64,000 nucleotides of DNA from Muscardinus avellanarius. Its lineage: Eukaryota; Chordata; Mammalia; Rodentia; Gliridae. Under the pieces are notes generated by a model. That model searched no databases. It was not told where the DNA came from and saw only the letters and a list, made by a program, of their open reading frames with translations. Positions 9,896-21,970 of the stretch are shown here, in pieces. The stretch spans positions 131,715,251 through 131,779,250 of the forward strand of contig OY726557.1 of assembly GCA_963383645.1 (NCBI GenBank), written 5' to 3'. Position 1 is the stretch's first letter. The number at the start of each line of letters is the position of its first letter. Made by a program: the position numbers and the translations under genes.

Positions 9896-12597
9896 TAAAC
9901 ATGTTTTGAAAAGTGATTTTCTGTTCAATATTGTAATTATCTCTTCAATTTTCTACTCTCTGAACAACTTACAGCCCGTGATACCCTTGACAGACTTGGA
10001 GGAGGCTTTTGATGTTTCCTTCTAAGAGCTCATCTACCCTTTGACTTTCTTTTTATTGTTGACAACATCGCCAATTGCACATGTCACAGTCTCTGGTCAT
10101 TTGAGAGCCACTAAGGTGCTTAATCACTGCAGTATTTTTAAAATTTTGTGAGTTTGTACAATGCCCAGCATCCATACCTCAAAACCCTAAATTCCATAAT
10201 TTTATATAATGACTATGAAAATTAGATTTCTACGTGGAAGGTCATAAAGATTTTCAATGCACAAAGGACCTTCAAAGCAATTAATGGGAAAAGCAAAAAT
10301 AAACACATGAAAGAAAACTCACCAATATAAAGGACTATTTCAGCCTTGGGTTAGGATGCTGGGTCCTTTGTGAAGACTGGATCTTATTACCTTTGCCCTT
10401 GACTCTAGTATACAAGTTGCAGGGCCTTTCATTTAAAATGAAAAATTTCCCAGCGGCGACAGCAGAGCATTCAGCTAAGCCCAGGGGCCTCATGAATGAG
10501 GGGTCACAGGTGACTGCACAGGCCACACTCCTGTGAAGCCAGCCCTGAGCACAGTTTACCCCCACTCCAAGGAACAGTGGGCTTACGGTGGTTATTATTA
10601 TACATTTAGCGTTATTATCATAACTCTTTTTCTCTCTGTGCATCTTACTCACTTATTCAGAAAAGCTTTCAAGCTGATTTCTAGGATCTACTCTATTTTC
10701 ACCATTACAGCCATTATGCCTTCAGTTCCACTGGAATGTCAAAGCTGTGAGATACGGAGGTCTCTTACCTTTTGGTTTTATAGATGGAAGAATTTAAGCA
10801 AACCTGGTCAATGCCTAAGTCAGTCACACAAAAAATGTAGTCCCTTTACACTTGCATCTTCCTCTAATAGGGTCTAAAGCAAGAGGAGGGGAGATTTCTT
10901 GTTCTTGTCCTTACTCTTATGTGCCCTACCCAGCCCTGTCCACTGCTGCAGGCATGGTGTTAGGCACACAGTGTGACTCAGGGTATACTGACTATTAAAG
11001 GATTGGTTGGAAGAGATTTTTGTGGGCCTAAAGAGAGGAAGCAGCAACTTCAAGGAGACAAACTCATTCTGGCAGGCAACTTGTTTTAAAGGGAACCAAA
11101 TGGCCTGAACCTCACCCCCACTGAAGATCCTGGTCTTTTTCAAGTGTGCCCTTTGTTTTTTTCGCTTCTGTTCAGGACATAAGGTGAAAGACTAGGCATT
11201 TCTCTAAGATGATGATATGTCTATAATTCTTGAAATAGTTTCTTTGAAAATTATGACCATTCCAAGAGTGAACTTGGAGACTTGAGCCATGCAGTTGAGG
11301 GCACTAGATCTTCACCATGCCATCAGATCACCTGAGGCCCAGATACACTCTCTTACCCACCTTTCCAGGCTGGTAGGGACTTGAAACAGTCCTTCTGAAG
11401 TCTTGGCTGCCTTTCTTTTCATTTTTTTTCTAATTATTCAGTCCACTGTTAGAATCATGAGGTCCTTGGCTCCAACAGCACTTGGGAATCTATTTGCTTT
11501 CTGCTCATATTTGCATGATTCACAGACATGTGTGTGATAAAGTCTAATTGTGAAGTTTCAGATCTGTAAGGGACATTAGAATAATTTAACTCAACTTTCT
11601 CTTTTCCTCTTGAGAAAAATGCAAGTTGGCACAGTTTTAGGATAATATCCAGAGCTAGCCTTCGTGTTTTCTAATTGTACACACCCTGTTCTTTCCTGAA
11701 AACTAAGCAGCTCCTTTCTCCTGTAGCATGATCATTTATTATATTACTGGCTATGACCTCAAGATATTTTTCTCTCCAATTGTCCTTGGTCCTACTGTAT
11801 AAATATTGTTTCCAGTTATGCAAATGGACTCTGAACACCATTACCACACACATGTTCCGTTCTAGGTTCATTTTCTCTTTCTCTTTCTCTTGTTAAACTC
11901 ATTCTTCTTTCTGAAGGTGTTGGTGGGTGGTTGTGTATATTAAGAAGTTCCAATTCATTTATTTCTTCTCAATATTTCATTTTCATTGAGACTCAACCAT
12001 TAATATTACCAAAATATTGCTTGAATACTTTCTAAATACTTAAGATCAAATACTTTTTAAAAGAACATAAAGTACCTTTCTCTTCCCACAGTCCCTCTAA
12101 CCTCTTCCAGCCACTGCAGTACGATGACCTTTTTCTCTTGTTTGTAGAGCACCAATGATGAATTCTACTCTCAGTCTGTTTTGTCATCCTGATAGTTTAC
12201 ACTGAAGGCATTTTCTTTTGTGGTGAGATTTCAAAAGCAAGATAATCCGGTTTACTATGTGTTAGAAACAACTATTTATATGAATTAAAATTAGGTCTGC
12301 AAGCTTTCAGCCTACAACTTTCTCTATTTTTCCTCCTCCGGTTTCTTTCAAAGAGTAATTAGGTCTTTGAATGTGAAAAAGCATGGAGGAAATATAAAAT
12401 CAGCAAATCACATTCAATTTATTGGGGTTCAGTGCACAGGGCACCACAGTCAGTAGATTGAGGGAATGTCATCTTTGGAAAGGAACACATTTCTGTCTCT
12501 GCTTTCTAGCTCCTAGCTGGGCTAGGGCTTGCATAGGGAGTTAGTTCTATAATTATATCATTTCACAGGGTTTAATAATATTCCAAGATAGATTTCT
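9896..12597. other. Unique AT-rich sequence, no gene recognised
   Basis: Frames reach only about 114 codons and overlap on both strands. About 11560-11700 ('gggacattagaataatttaa', 'tctcttttcctcttgagaaa') weakly resembles an ancient MIR-like repeat. No exon structure, RNA gene or young repeat is visible in the remaining 2.5 kb. Confidence 0.45.
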
Positions 12598-13030
12598 ATT
12601 ATAATTTAGATCTTGAATGTTCCACCTCCAAATACTTATGTGTTGGTAATGCAGCAATGTTCAGAGATGAAACAATTGAATCATGAGGGCTCTAACCTCA
12701 TCAGTGGATCAATTAACTTAATGGGCTAATAATTTGATTGGATTTCTGGGGTGTTGACTGTAGGCAGGTAGGGCATGACTGGAGGAGCTAGGTCACAGGG
12801 GTGAGGCCTTGGGGATGACATCTGTCCCTGTTTCCTACCTCTCTTTCTCTTTGCTTTCTAGCTGCCATAGCTGAGCAGCATTTTCTCTTCAATGGCCTGC
12901 CACCATGATGTTTTGGCCTTGGACCTAGCCAACCATAGACCAAAGCTCTGAAAATGTGACCCAAATAAACCTTTCCTCCTCTAAATTGTTCTCATCAGGT
13001 ATTTTGGTCATAGCAATGCAAAGCTAACAA
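12598..13030 (+). mobile_element. MaLR-type solo LTR
   Basis: The 5' part has 'ttgaatgttccacctccaaa' and 'caattgaatcatgagggctc'. The 3' part has 'tgacccaaataaacctttcc', 'caggtattttggtcatagca' and 'gctaacaaa'. This order is that of ERVL-MaLR LTRs (MST/ORR1/MT-like), including the AATAAA near the 3' end. No internal sequence is attached. Confidence 0.7.
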
Positions 13031-13385
13031 AATTTCCCAGGTCAAATGATTAGCTGCCCCAGTCAAGGTTGATAATACTCACCCCTAAAGAGGCTCTGTT
13101 GACCTCCAACCTAAAAGGGAGTAGAAATATCCAACTGCTATCTAAATGATGCTTGAAAGAATAAGATTCTAGGAATCAAGAACAAGTTGAAATCCAGGAA
13201 CAATGGCCAATGAAACCCTTTAGTAACTGTCAGTGATTTGTGTGTGGAGCCATATCAATGACAAGTGAGACTGACATATGATGGATGGTTCATCAGAAAG
13301 CTGTTCAGGGGTAGCTAATGGACATTATGAAAAGCTTAGTGGGTGATATCTACAAACTTTATTGTCTTTGGCTTCCCTATCTATT
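13031..13385. other. Spacer between two MaLR LTRs
   Basis: 355 bases with no recognised gene or repeat. It could be host DNA or unrecognisable remains of an internal region. Confidence 0.35.
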
Positions 13386-13850
13386 ATGATTTGGATCCAG
13401 AATGTCCACCCCACCCTGCATCACAAAGCTCATATGTTGAAGGCTTGATCCTCGAAGTAATAGTGCTGCAATGAAGGGCCTTTGGCAGGTAATTGGACCG
13501 TGGAGCTCTAACCTTATCAGCAGATTTATAGCTAAATGGACTATTGGGAGGTGGTGAAAACTTTAGGAGGTGGGACCTAGTTAGAGGAAGCCGGTCACTT
13601 GGTGGGTGTCTTTGAAGGGCATATTTTATCCCTGCCTTCTTTATATCTCCATTACCTAGTTGCTATAAAGTGACCAGCTTTGTTTCATCACACACTCTCC
13701 ATAATGATGTTCTTTCTGCCTCACCACAGGCCCAAAAACAACAGAAGCAAGCAATGATGGACTGAAACCTCTGAAAACATGACCCCTCATAAACCTTTTC
13801 TCAGTTAAGTTGCTTGCCTTCAGGTATTTTGTCATAGCAAAGAAAAGATG
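13386..13850 (+). mobile_element. Second MaLR-type LTR, same orientation
   Basis: It begins 'atgatttggatccagaatgt', contains 'aaggcttgatcctcgaagta' and 'ggaggtgggacctagttaga', and ends 'cataaaccttttctcag', 'caggtattttgtcatagcaa'. It shares the overall plan of the LTR 355 bases upstream, but the sequences are clearly diverged. Confidence 0.7.
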
Positions 13851-14059
13851 GCTACTATGCTATAATTTTGCATAACCCAAGTACCTGGTTCATCCATACT
13901 TTTATTTTCTACACTATTTCTTTTATTTCTTCTGCACGACTGTGGGTCAATGAGTCAATTGAGAGGGACTAGTCACATCTGTGTTGAAACCTGATTGGGC
14001 TGAATGCTGATGGTCTGAGGCTTTACTCTGTTTGGATCAAACAGGCCAAAGTATGATTC

Positions 14060-14580
14060 TATAGGTTTGCATATATATGCATGCTGCAGGATTGGCTGCA
14101 AGCTTTTGATAACAAATAGAATAATACTGTTTATATTCACACGGGGAAAGGCTCGACTATCAGAGCTGAGCTCTTCACAGCATAATTACAACTTGCTGAG
14201 TACTGTGGCTCTGGTGAACAATGAAGATATAATCAGTGCACCTATTTGTCCTCCTGGATTCCAGCTGCTAAAGCAATTTCTTTTTCACAGAACCGACAAT
14301 TTTGCGGTTCTTGTGAAAATCTACCGTCCCCCCCAAAAAATCCTGTGAAATGGAGCTCGCCAGTGGAAGCGCTGTGAAAGCAGCCTGCCTCTTGCATCAT
14401 CTCCATGAAATTAGGCAGATCATATTTCCAGCACTGCTATCCTGATTGCATGTTTGTTTAAAATGACAGTTGATGTTGTGTATCTCTTTCATTAGGGAGG
14501 CTCAACGATCTTGACATTATTAACTAACTGCACCACTTGCTGCATATAAACACTAATCCGCAGAGACAGCTCAGATAGTA
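14060..14580. promoter_or_regulatory. Candidate conserved noncoding block
   Basis: This repeat-free block of mixed composition includes a hairpin (14282-14319) and several AT-core motifs such as 'ttaactaactgcaccacttg'. Its texture, unlike the surrounding degenerate repeats, suggests constraint, but conservation cannot be tested from one sequence. A 93-codon frame at 14067-14348 is too weak to call a gene. Confidence 0.2.
14282..14319 (+). other. 14-bp stem, 9-base loop inverted repeat
   Basis: Arm ttttcacagaaccg (14282-14295) pairs with cggttcttgtgaaaa (14305-14319) over 14 base pairs with one bulged T. The loop is acaattttg. It is too short for a normal microRNA precursor on its own. It could be a protein-binding palindrome or chance. 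Confidence 0.6.
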
Positions 14581-14940
14581 CTTGAAGAAAAATAAGGCTC
14601 TTTGAATGTGAGGAACCAGCAGAAGGATCTTGGCCTTAGGCAGAACTTGGCAGGTGCACTGTGAGCTGTTATACAACAAGTTGTTTTCCATGAGGTCTCA
14701 ACACCAAGATTCTGAAGGCAAAATGTAAACAACATTGGGGTTCAAGCACTTAACACGGTCAGATCACGTGGAGGGGAAACTGGCCTGCTGGAGAAAAGAA
14801 AGCCTGAGGAAGATGGGTTGGCCTTCTTTTCCCTCATTCTTTGAGCTAAGGATATATTAAGTACCCAAGGCCAGATAATGAGTCAGATTAGGACAGGAAT
14901 TATTCTTTTGTTTTTGACATGTGATGTTTACTTGCTTACT
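14581..14940. other. Unique sequence, nothing recognised
   Basis: No open frame, repeat or RNA motif stands out. Confidence 0.4.
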
Positions 14941-15163
14941 TACTTACTTATGTATTATGTGGTACTAGGGATTGAACTCAGGGACCATTTGACCTCTGAG
15001 TAGACCCCCCCCCCCAGCCCTTTTTATTTTTTTATTTTGAAACAGGGTCTTGCTAGGTTGCAGAGTCTTACTGAATTGCTAAGGCTTGTTTTGAACCTGT
15101 GATCCTCCTGTTTCAGCCTCCCGAGTATTGGGAGTACAGGTGTGCAACACAATGCCCAGCTTG
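14941..15163 (-). mobile_element. B1-dID SINE with (TTAC)n tail
   Basis: Reversed dimer: 'ggtactagggattgaactca' (ID arm), 'ttttgaaacagggtcttgct' (linker end) and 'tcagcctcccgagtattggg', 'gtgtgcaacacaatgcccag' (B1 arm). The TTAC units at 14934-14953 are its tail. A run of 11 C interrupts the ID arm at about 15006. Confidence 0.85.
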
Positions 15164-17454
15164 TTTTGGGGATGCTTTCATTGCATAGGTACACTGAAGC
15201 CTGGGTTCTAAATGAACAGACTTTGGGAGACGGGGAAGCCTAGATAGGGTTTTAGTGTTCTCTCATCATGTAGCCTATTGCCTTTGAAGGTGCTTTGCCT
15301 TTAATGCTGGGTGGAAGCAGCAGGATGCTCTCCATTGTAGAGCTTTGCGATGGTGGGAGATTCTGGTGACCTCCACATCTTTTCCTCAGGCAAACTCATT
15401 TATGGCTATTTCCTGGTGACCTGACTTCTTGCCTCATCCTTCTTATTTGTTGGTCCTCTGAAAACCTGCCTTGCTGATGATAAGATTGTGATTAGGCTCC
15501 ATCCCTGCTCAGTCTTCTTGTTCAACTTCTTCTTAGCCTATCTCATTCAGTTTACACACACTCCTCCCCATTTCCAGCCACCCACCTGCCTCTAGCAGTT
15601 CCCCAAGATGCTGCTGGGTCCTCAGAGAGTTGATCCAAAATTAACTCTTTCCCGACCCCATTTGACCCAATGCAGCTGATCTGCAATGTGTATTGATGGC
15701 ACAGACCTCCATTCCCCAATCCACTCTTGTGCTGGGAATGGAACCAAGAACAGGGCCATAATGACTCTTGAGAAGAAGGAGAAGAGGTACAGGTGTAAAA
15801 TTACTCTTAGGTTTATCAGAAAGGGGGAGCCATCATGGTAACATAAAATAATTGCTCCTATCCCCATTTCTTCCCTTCTTCTTCTTCCTCTTCCCACAGA
15901 GGTCATGAATTTTACCTTGTCAATACTTCCTCAGAATGGGAGAGTGCAGTTTTCTTGCTTAAACAAGGGCTTTTGAAAATATCATACACCACATGGGGGC
16001 AGCAGAGAGTTTGATATAGATTAAGGGACTAGAGAGGGCAGATTTAAACATAATTATACTGATCATAACTGAGGGCTTGATTGCACTTCCCTGAACTGCC
16101 TCAAGTGCTAAAGTCAGCACGGGACTAAGAAAGCTCAATTGCAGGGAGCTTGCACTATATTATAAGTTCACACTGGGGACGGAAGCATCCATCTCCATGT
16201 TAGAAGGCGACAATGTCTTTTGGGCTGCCTCGGACAGTCCCAATTTACATTCCAAGTTCCCCTTCACTCTCAAATGTATTCTGATTTGGGTGATATATTT
16301 CATTGGTCACCCTTACCCATACATGTCTCGGTGTCTTTAATTGTCCTAAATTCCAGATAAGTCCAGTTGGGGAGTGGGCAGGAATGAGCAACCTTCTAAA
16401 AAGTTAAGGAAAATAATTTTTATGCCTAAATGAAGACATGTTTGGTGAGTCAATTTGGTTAGAAAACAAGTACAAAAAAACCCCAAACAAATCAAAACAA
16501 ACATAGCATCCCAAGAGCAGGTAACCAAAGCAAAATACTTGATGTAGAGAAGTGAGATAATCTAAAAGTTTCCACAAACTAAAACTTGGAAAGATCCCCA
16601 GAGGCATTAGTATACAGAGAAAGAGACTTTGTTAGGCTTCTAGCTGTTAGGTAGAAGGAGAGCTGTCACTGGCTAGAGAGGTTTGGACACTATAGACTTT
16701 TTTGAGTCAGGAACCTTCGAGTCATCTTCCTAGGCCCTTATCCTGTAGGCTGTCTTGGAGTCTTTTAGGTATAGGATCAACCAAGCCCCTTGCCAGAGAA
16801 TGTGAAAATCTACTTTTCTTGTTTTTCAAAGTGCTTTTGTGGGAAGTGTGAATTTCTTACACCTAAGAGTTGAGTTGGTGTTGATCAGACAGGGGAAATC
16901 CACTATCTGCCAGAGGTCCTTTTTTCTTTCTAGAAAATTACTGAACTGTGGTATATCAGAACTATACACAAACAGAAATCAATGGCCTGAGATTCCAACT
17001 CTCACCACAAAGTCAATAAGATGACAAGGACAAATTTGTTCTTTCCCTAAATGCTCTTAAAAGACAAATGGAATGGAACTTAAACGTGGAGGTATGTTTA
17101 GAGGGACAGTTGAAGATGAAAGATTAAAAAGAAAAATGAGATGGTCCTGAAGATGAAGGTATGGTTAAGGAAAGAAAAGAAATGGAACGAAAGTAGATAT
17201 AATGGAAATTACCAGAAAAGCTTTAAATTTCTTTTCTTCCCTGAAAATTGCACAAGTTCTTGCTAGTTTTCTATACCTTTTTCATGTATTTTTCTATATC
17301 TTTGTCAAGGGTAGAACAGGAAAGAGCAGCCATTGCTAATAGCTCTGTGATGCTTACTAGAAGATAGAAAAATGGGAGAGAATAACCTTATAGAAAGGGG
17401 TACAGAATCAGCACATTTAGGCAAAGTAACAATGATGGTCATGGTAATAAAAGT
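15164..17454. other. Unique sequence, no gene recognised
   Basis: 2.3 kb without a recognised young repeat. Open frames are at most 94 codons and lie on both strands. No splice-bounded exon or RNA gene could be supported. Confidence 0.45.
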
Positions 17455-17665
17455 AATAGTAATAATAGCTAATTTTGTTGATCTCTCAAGATATGTCAAA
17501 CATCTTTTGAAGTGCATTGTGTTTGTTAATACATTTAGTTTTTATAACTACTGTATGAAGTAGGTCCTGGTGTAATTCATGTTTTGCCAAAGGGGAAACT
17601 GAGGCACGGGATGGCTAAGTTAATTTTCCAACTCACATAAACAGTAAATGGCAGATTTTAAATTT
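17455..17665 (+). mobile_element. MIR-type ancient SINE relic
   Basis: 'acatttagtttttataacta', 'tgaagtaggtcctgg', 'ccaaaggggaaactgaggca' and 'cacataaacagtaaatggca' follow the MIR core and 3' half in order. Confidence 0.6.
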
Positions 17666-17809
17666 CAGACAATTGATTGGGAATGGAGATGAAAGAAAGT
17701 TCTTGGATACATCCAAGATTCAATGTATGGAGTGAGGGACATTCCAGAAAATTCCCAGAAGCTGGATTTAAAAACAAGGGAACCTTAATCTTAAAAGTTT
17801 GTTCAGACG

Positions 17810-18024
17810 CCGGGCGTGGTGGCGCACATTTGTAATCCCCGCGTTTGGGAGGCTGAGACAGGAGGATCACACAGGTTCGAAGCCAGCCTCAGCTACTTAG
17901 TGAGGCTCTCAGCAACTTAGTGAGACCCTGTTTCCAAATAAAGTATAAAATGGGTCTGGGTGTATACCCGGAGGTAGAAAGCCTCTGGGTTCCATCTCCA
18001 GGACCACTAAAAAAAAAAAAAAAA
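17810..18024 (+). mobile_element. B1-dID SINE, full length
   Basis: It runs from 'gccgggcgtggtggcgcaca' through the linker 'ccaaataaagtataaaatgg' to the ID arm 'tctgggttccatctccagga' and a poly(A) tail. A candidate target duplication 'aaaagtttgtt' lies at both ends. It uses the variant with 'tgaggctctcagcaacttag', as in the copy at 9508. Confidence 0.9.
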
Positions 18025-18128
18025 GTTTGTTTAGGAAAAAGAACCAAATATTTATGACTGTGAGGTAAATGGACTTGCAGATAGAAGTTTATCAACATGT
18101 TTGTGGTTTATTCATTTGCTGATTGATT

Positions 18129-18302
18129 GACTGTGGTGCTAGGAATTGAACCCAGGGCCATTCTACTTCCAAATTACAGCCCCAGCCCATTTTCAAAATT
18201 TTTTATTTGAAAACAGGATCTTATAAAGTTGCTGAGTGTCTCATGAAGTTGCTGAGGCTGGCTTCGAACCTGTGATTCTCCTCTCTCAGACTCCCAAGTA
18301 TA
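18129..18302 (-). mobile_element. B1-dID SINE, truncated in the B1 arm
   Basis: Reversed ID arm 'gtgctaggaattgaacccag', linker 'ttttttatttgaaaacagga', and B1 portion 'gctggcttcgaacctgtgat' ending at 'agactcccaagta'. The distal B1 start is missing. Confidence 0.8.
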
Positions 18303-19124
18303 ATGTTCATTTATATATCTGTTTCATGATTGGATTTGTTATATTGTTACTGTAGCACTTTGAAATACTACTTATTTGCCTGATGTTTTACCATGGTGGT
18401 TGGGCATGTGGAGCATAGGTCAGGCAGTGAAGCTAATGTCTGAAGAAAGTTTGCAAAAGATAATCTGAAAGTGGGGACCCATAAGGAGAAAAATCTGGGT
18501 CTTACTGAATGGAAATTCAATAAGAATTCAGAAATTCATCTAAAGTCTGCAGTGATACTGCAGAGTGGAGCCAGGGCACTGAGTAACAGGGGAATGTGTT
18601 GAAGGTAAGCTGATCACTCTTACCCTGCTTTCGTCCTGCCTTGTGTAAAGCAATTTTCTTTAAGTGTCTCTTCTCTCAAGGTACTTATATTTAGCTAAGA
18701 AGGCTGGATTTACAAACAGGTGTGTATGCTAATATTCTGCACAGGTAACCACAAAAGCTGTAAGGTCAAGAATGATATCATTTCAGGTAAAAAGAAATTC
18801 AGATCAAAATGTCTTGATCACGAAGACATGTTTTATCTCATGAAGCAAGGAGCTCAGAGACAGGGTGTGATCATGTCGATTAATTTGCTGGCTCAAAGTT
18901 ATCTCTTGAACTTCCCGATGTACTTCCTTGTGATGGTTCTGGATTTCCCCTTACGGTTGCAAGGCAAATATTACTGTTTCAGGAGTCATAGGTGCTGTCC
19001 ATGTCCACAGTCGTAAAGGAAATACCTGTATCTTTGAGTCTAAGAAAGTCTCTCAATATTACATTATAGGACAAAATTGTCTCACATGCTTGAGATCAAA
19101 CTGATAATTTGCAAAAAGTAATGG
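18303..19124. other. Unique sequence, no gene recognised
   Basis: A 98-codon frame (18720-19016) has no recognisable domain. Nothing else is supported. Confidence 0.4.
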
Positions 19125-20397
19125 CAGTTAAGACTGTCAGCATCTTAGCATGAATCAAGGCAGCAGCACCCAGTTGTACCAGTGGACCCCTATTATTCAC
19201 TGCCTCATGCTCATAGTAAAGAAAAATGCCAGTTTAATGAAGCAATGCAAACTGCTAGTATAATTAAGTCTTGGTGCTTACATACGTGTCTGTTTAGAAT
19301 TCTGTGTGACCAACTGAAAAGTACACAGAGCACTGCTGCTACATTCTGAAGTATGATGGTTGTCTGGTTGTCTCGAGGCAAAACACTCGTATGATTATTT
19401 GAGCTGTAAGCTGAAGGATTCACTGTTTTCACAGAACACCATTTTTCTTGGAAAGAACAACAGACAAATGATAGTTATTCAGACTTGGGTATTTGGCAGA
19501 CTTTTTCTCCAAAATGAATGGAGTGAGTCACTTCAAGGAAAACAGCTAACGTTTGTTGGCAAGGATAAAATTTGAGCTTTCAAATAAAATTTAGAGTTTT
19601 GGAAAAACCTGTATGTGTATCAGCTTGACTTCTCTCAATACTTAAAAGATTTTTTTCTGATGAAATTAGGGGTGATATTACCAAATGTGGTTTTTTTTAT
19701 AGTCTATACTGAAATAAATCAGCATTTGTAAGATCTGTATAACTTAGTGAACTAATATTTTCCAAATGGCCAAGGCATGCTATTACAAAATTATATGCAA
19801 GTAAATGACCCATTCAAAGAACAAGACAAACCAACAGAAGTTAGTGAAAATGAATATGAAGAGTTCTTGACTTAGTGTAAGATTCCATTGCAACCAAGTT
19901 AAACGACTACTTGTCAAGTTTTATAATATCAAAGAAATATATCCATAATCATCTGCAAAGGAACTACTCTTCTCTCTCTTTTTAAATTACATACCTGTGT
20001 AATTAAAGGCTAGATTTTCTTTATAGACTTCAACCAAAAACAAATATCACAACAGATTGACTGAGAAGCAGCAATGAAGATACAGCTGTCTTCTATTAAG
20101 CCATACATTAAAGAGATTTACAAAAGTGTAAACCAATGCCACTTGTCTCACCAAATTGTATGGGAACATGTTGTTATTTTTCATTAAAAATCTGTTGTTT
20201 ATATTAACATACCAGGTTTATCATTGTTCCAACAAAATGAATTTACAAATATTTTAAAATTTTCTCAATTTGCAGTTCTAATATAGTAAATACCAATGGA
20301 TGTAATCCTTATAAACAAATTTTTCATTTTCTTGTGATCCTCAATTATTGTAGAGGCCACACAAGGGTCCTGAGACTAAAATGTTTGGGAACTGCTG
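19125..20397 (+). pseudogene. hAT (Charlie-like) DNA transposon, transposase relic
   Basis: The region aligns in order with the C-terminal half of a hAT transposase I recall from mammalian Charlie-type elements and domesticated ZBED-like genes. One readable piece is the frame at 19360-19575, with QTWVFGRLF and LQGKQLTF. Near 20040 the DNA encodes a degraded 'cttcaaccaaaaacaaatat' segment, followed by the family-like end 'tcttctattaagccatacat'. The element closes with 'gtcctgagactaaaatgttt' and 'gggaactgctg', a hAT-type terminal inverted repeat. Stops and frameshifts break the reading frame. In hAT elements this region carries part of the RNase H-fold catalytic domain and the dimerisation domain. 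The 5' end and N-terminal BED finger are not seen here. Confidence 0.65.
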
Positions 20398-20728
20398 GCT
20401 GAGGAAACTAGATTCATCGCTGGTCTTGGGAGGGACTTGGTCTGCTTTGAAGCATATGGGCCATCTAAGTCCTGGATCAGGTAGGGATTCTGTTAGGAAA
20501 AAAACAGGTGCCGGTTGGGTGGCTACCCAGTGCTTGCAATGGAGAACAATTGTGAGGAATGAAAATGGAAGTAACTTAAATACTGTTCAAGGAGAAAAGA
20601 CCATAACTCAAGTGAGGAAGGAATATCCATAGATGGCAGCTTCTCTTCTTCCTTCATTTTATGCCAGAAAAGAGAAAAGAGGGGCTCAAACAATGTATTA
20701 GGCAAGTGTCAGCATAAAATATAATACA
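20398..20728. other. Unassigned sequence between two DNA transposon relics
   Basis: An 83-codon frame begins inside the hAT end and runs through. Nothing supports it as a gene. Confidence 0.35.
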
Positions 20729-21042
20729 CAGTCATCCTTTAATTGGCACTAGGGACTGGTTTCAGGACCCTTGGGGACAGCAAACTCTGCAAATGCTCAA
20801 GTCCCTTCTTTAGAATGGTGTGACATTTGCATATAACCTACGAACATTCTCCTATAGATTTTAAATCATCTCTATATCACTTATTATGCTTAAAAATATA
20901 AATGCTATGTACATAGTTGTTGTACTGAGGGAATAATGATAAGAAAGTTAGCGGCACACATTTTTGTATGGGTGCAATTTGTTCTGGAATATCCCCCTGC
21001 CCCTGATTGGGTGAATTCCCAGATGTGGAGGCTGACTGTATA
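20729..21042 (+). mobile_element. MER2/Tigger-like nonautonomous DNA transposon
   Basis: It opens 'cagtcatcctttaattggca' and closes 'ggaggctgactgta', which are inverted relatives of each other (cagtcatcc / cagtcagcc). In between, 'caaatgctcaagtcccttct', 'tttgcatataacctacgaac' and 'ttttaaatcatctctatatc' follow a well-known short mammalian TcMar-Tigger-type repeat. No transposase is encoded. Confidence 0.65.
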
Positions 21043-21497
21043 GAAACACTTGAGAAAATTGTAAAAACCATTTAGTTTCAAACTATATCTTTTGACATTG
21101 AATAGCTTTTCTATTTCCCTTAATATATACTTATACATATGCATAGGCACATATGTGAATTTTGAAATATATACATACATTTTTCTAAAAGTTACTTTTC
21201 AGTGAGTTCTAGACCATGTATCCTTCGGCCAAAACATACCACATACTATCTATATAAATAACTGTAGTAAACCTTTGATGAAAAAGATGTATTTCTAGTA
21301 TATATATATTTTCTTTTGGGGCTGCTACAAAGGGGAAGGGAAAAAAGTAAGATAAAGACAAGATTAACAATACTAGATTTTTTTTAAAGGCATGAATCTC
21401 CTTACTGTATGCCACAGATCTTGGTATGGAGCTGAAGGGATAGGATTCTGCTTAAGCAGGCAGGAGTCTCCACATTAACAGCAATAAATAAGCCAAA
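21043..21497. other. Unassigned AT-rich sequence
   Basis: It contains short TA/ATAC-rich stretches near 21125-21180 and 21297-21310. No gene is seen. Confidence 0.4.
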
Positions 21498-21701
21498 GGG
21501 CTAGGTGCAATCTCTGAAATGCAGTACTTGGGAGGCTGAGACAGGAGGATTACAGGTTTGAGGATAGCTTCTGCAATTTAGTGAGATACTGTTTCAGAAT
21601 GAAAAATAAAAAGGACCGGGGGTAGGGGATATAGCTCAGGGGTAAAATGTCCCTGGGTTCAATCCCCAGAACCTAAACAAACAAACAAACAAGCAAGCAA
21701 A
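21498..21701 (+). mobile_element. B1-dID SINE with (AAAC)n tail
   Basis: Diverged B1 arm ('gtacttgggaggctgagaca'), then the ID arm 'tagctcaggggtaaaatgtc' and 'ctgggttcaatccccagaac', with an (AAAC)n tail at about 21674-21700. Confidence 0.85.
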
Positions 21702-21746
21702 AAGATAATCTGAGCTACGTAAAGCCACCTGCAGATTCTTTCTTTC

Positions 21747-21970
21747 TTTCTTTTTTTTTTTTTTTTTTTGTGGGTCTGGAGATGGAATCCAGAGGCATTT
21801 TACCTCCGAGCTACACCCCCTGCCCAATTATTTATTCTTTATTTTGAAACAGGGTCTCCCTGAGTTGCACAGGGTCTCATTAAGTGGCTGAGGCTGTCCG
21901 CGAACCACAATCCTCTGGTCTCAGTCTCCTGAATGCTGGGATTACAAGTGTGCGCCACCATGCCCAGTTT
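21747..21970 (-). mobile_element. B1-dID SINE
   Basis: It starts with a T-rich (reversed poly-A) run, then the reversed ID arm 'ctggagatggaatccagagg', 'tgaaacagggtctccctgag', and the B1 arm ending 'gtgtgcgccaccatgcccag'. It points toward the plus-strand copy just upstream. Confidence 0.9.

Noticed and set aside
14282..14319. MicroRNA precursor
   Set aside because: The 14-bp stem is too short for a typical precursor of about 22 or more paired bases; left as a hairpin only.
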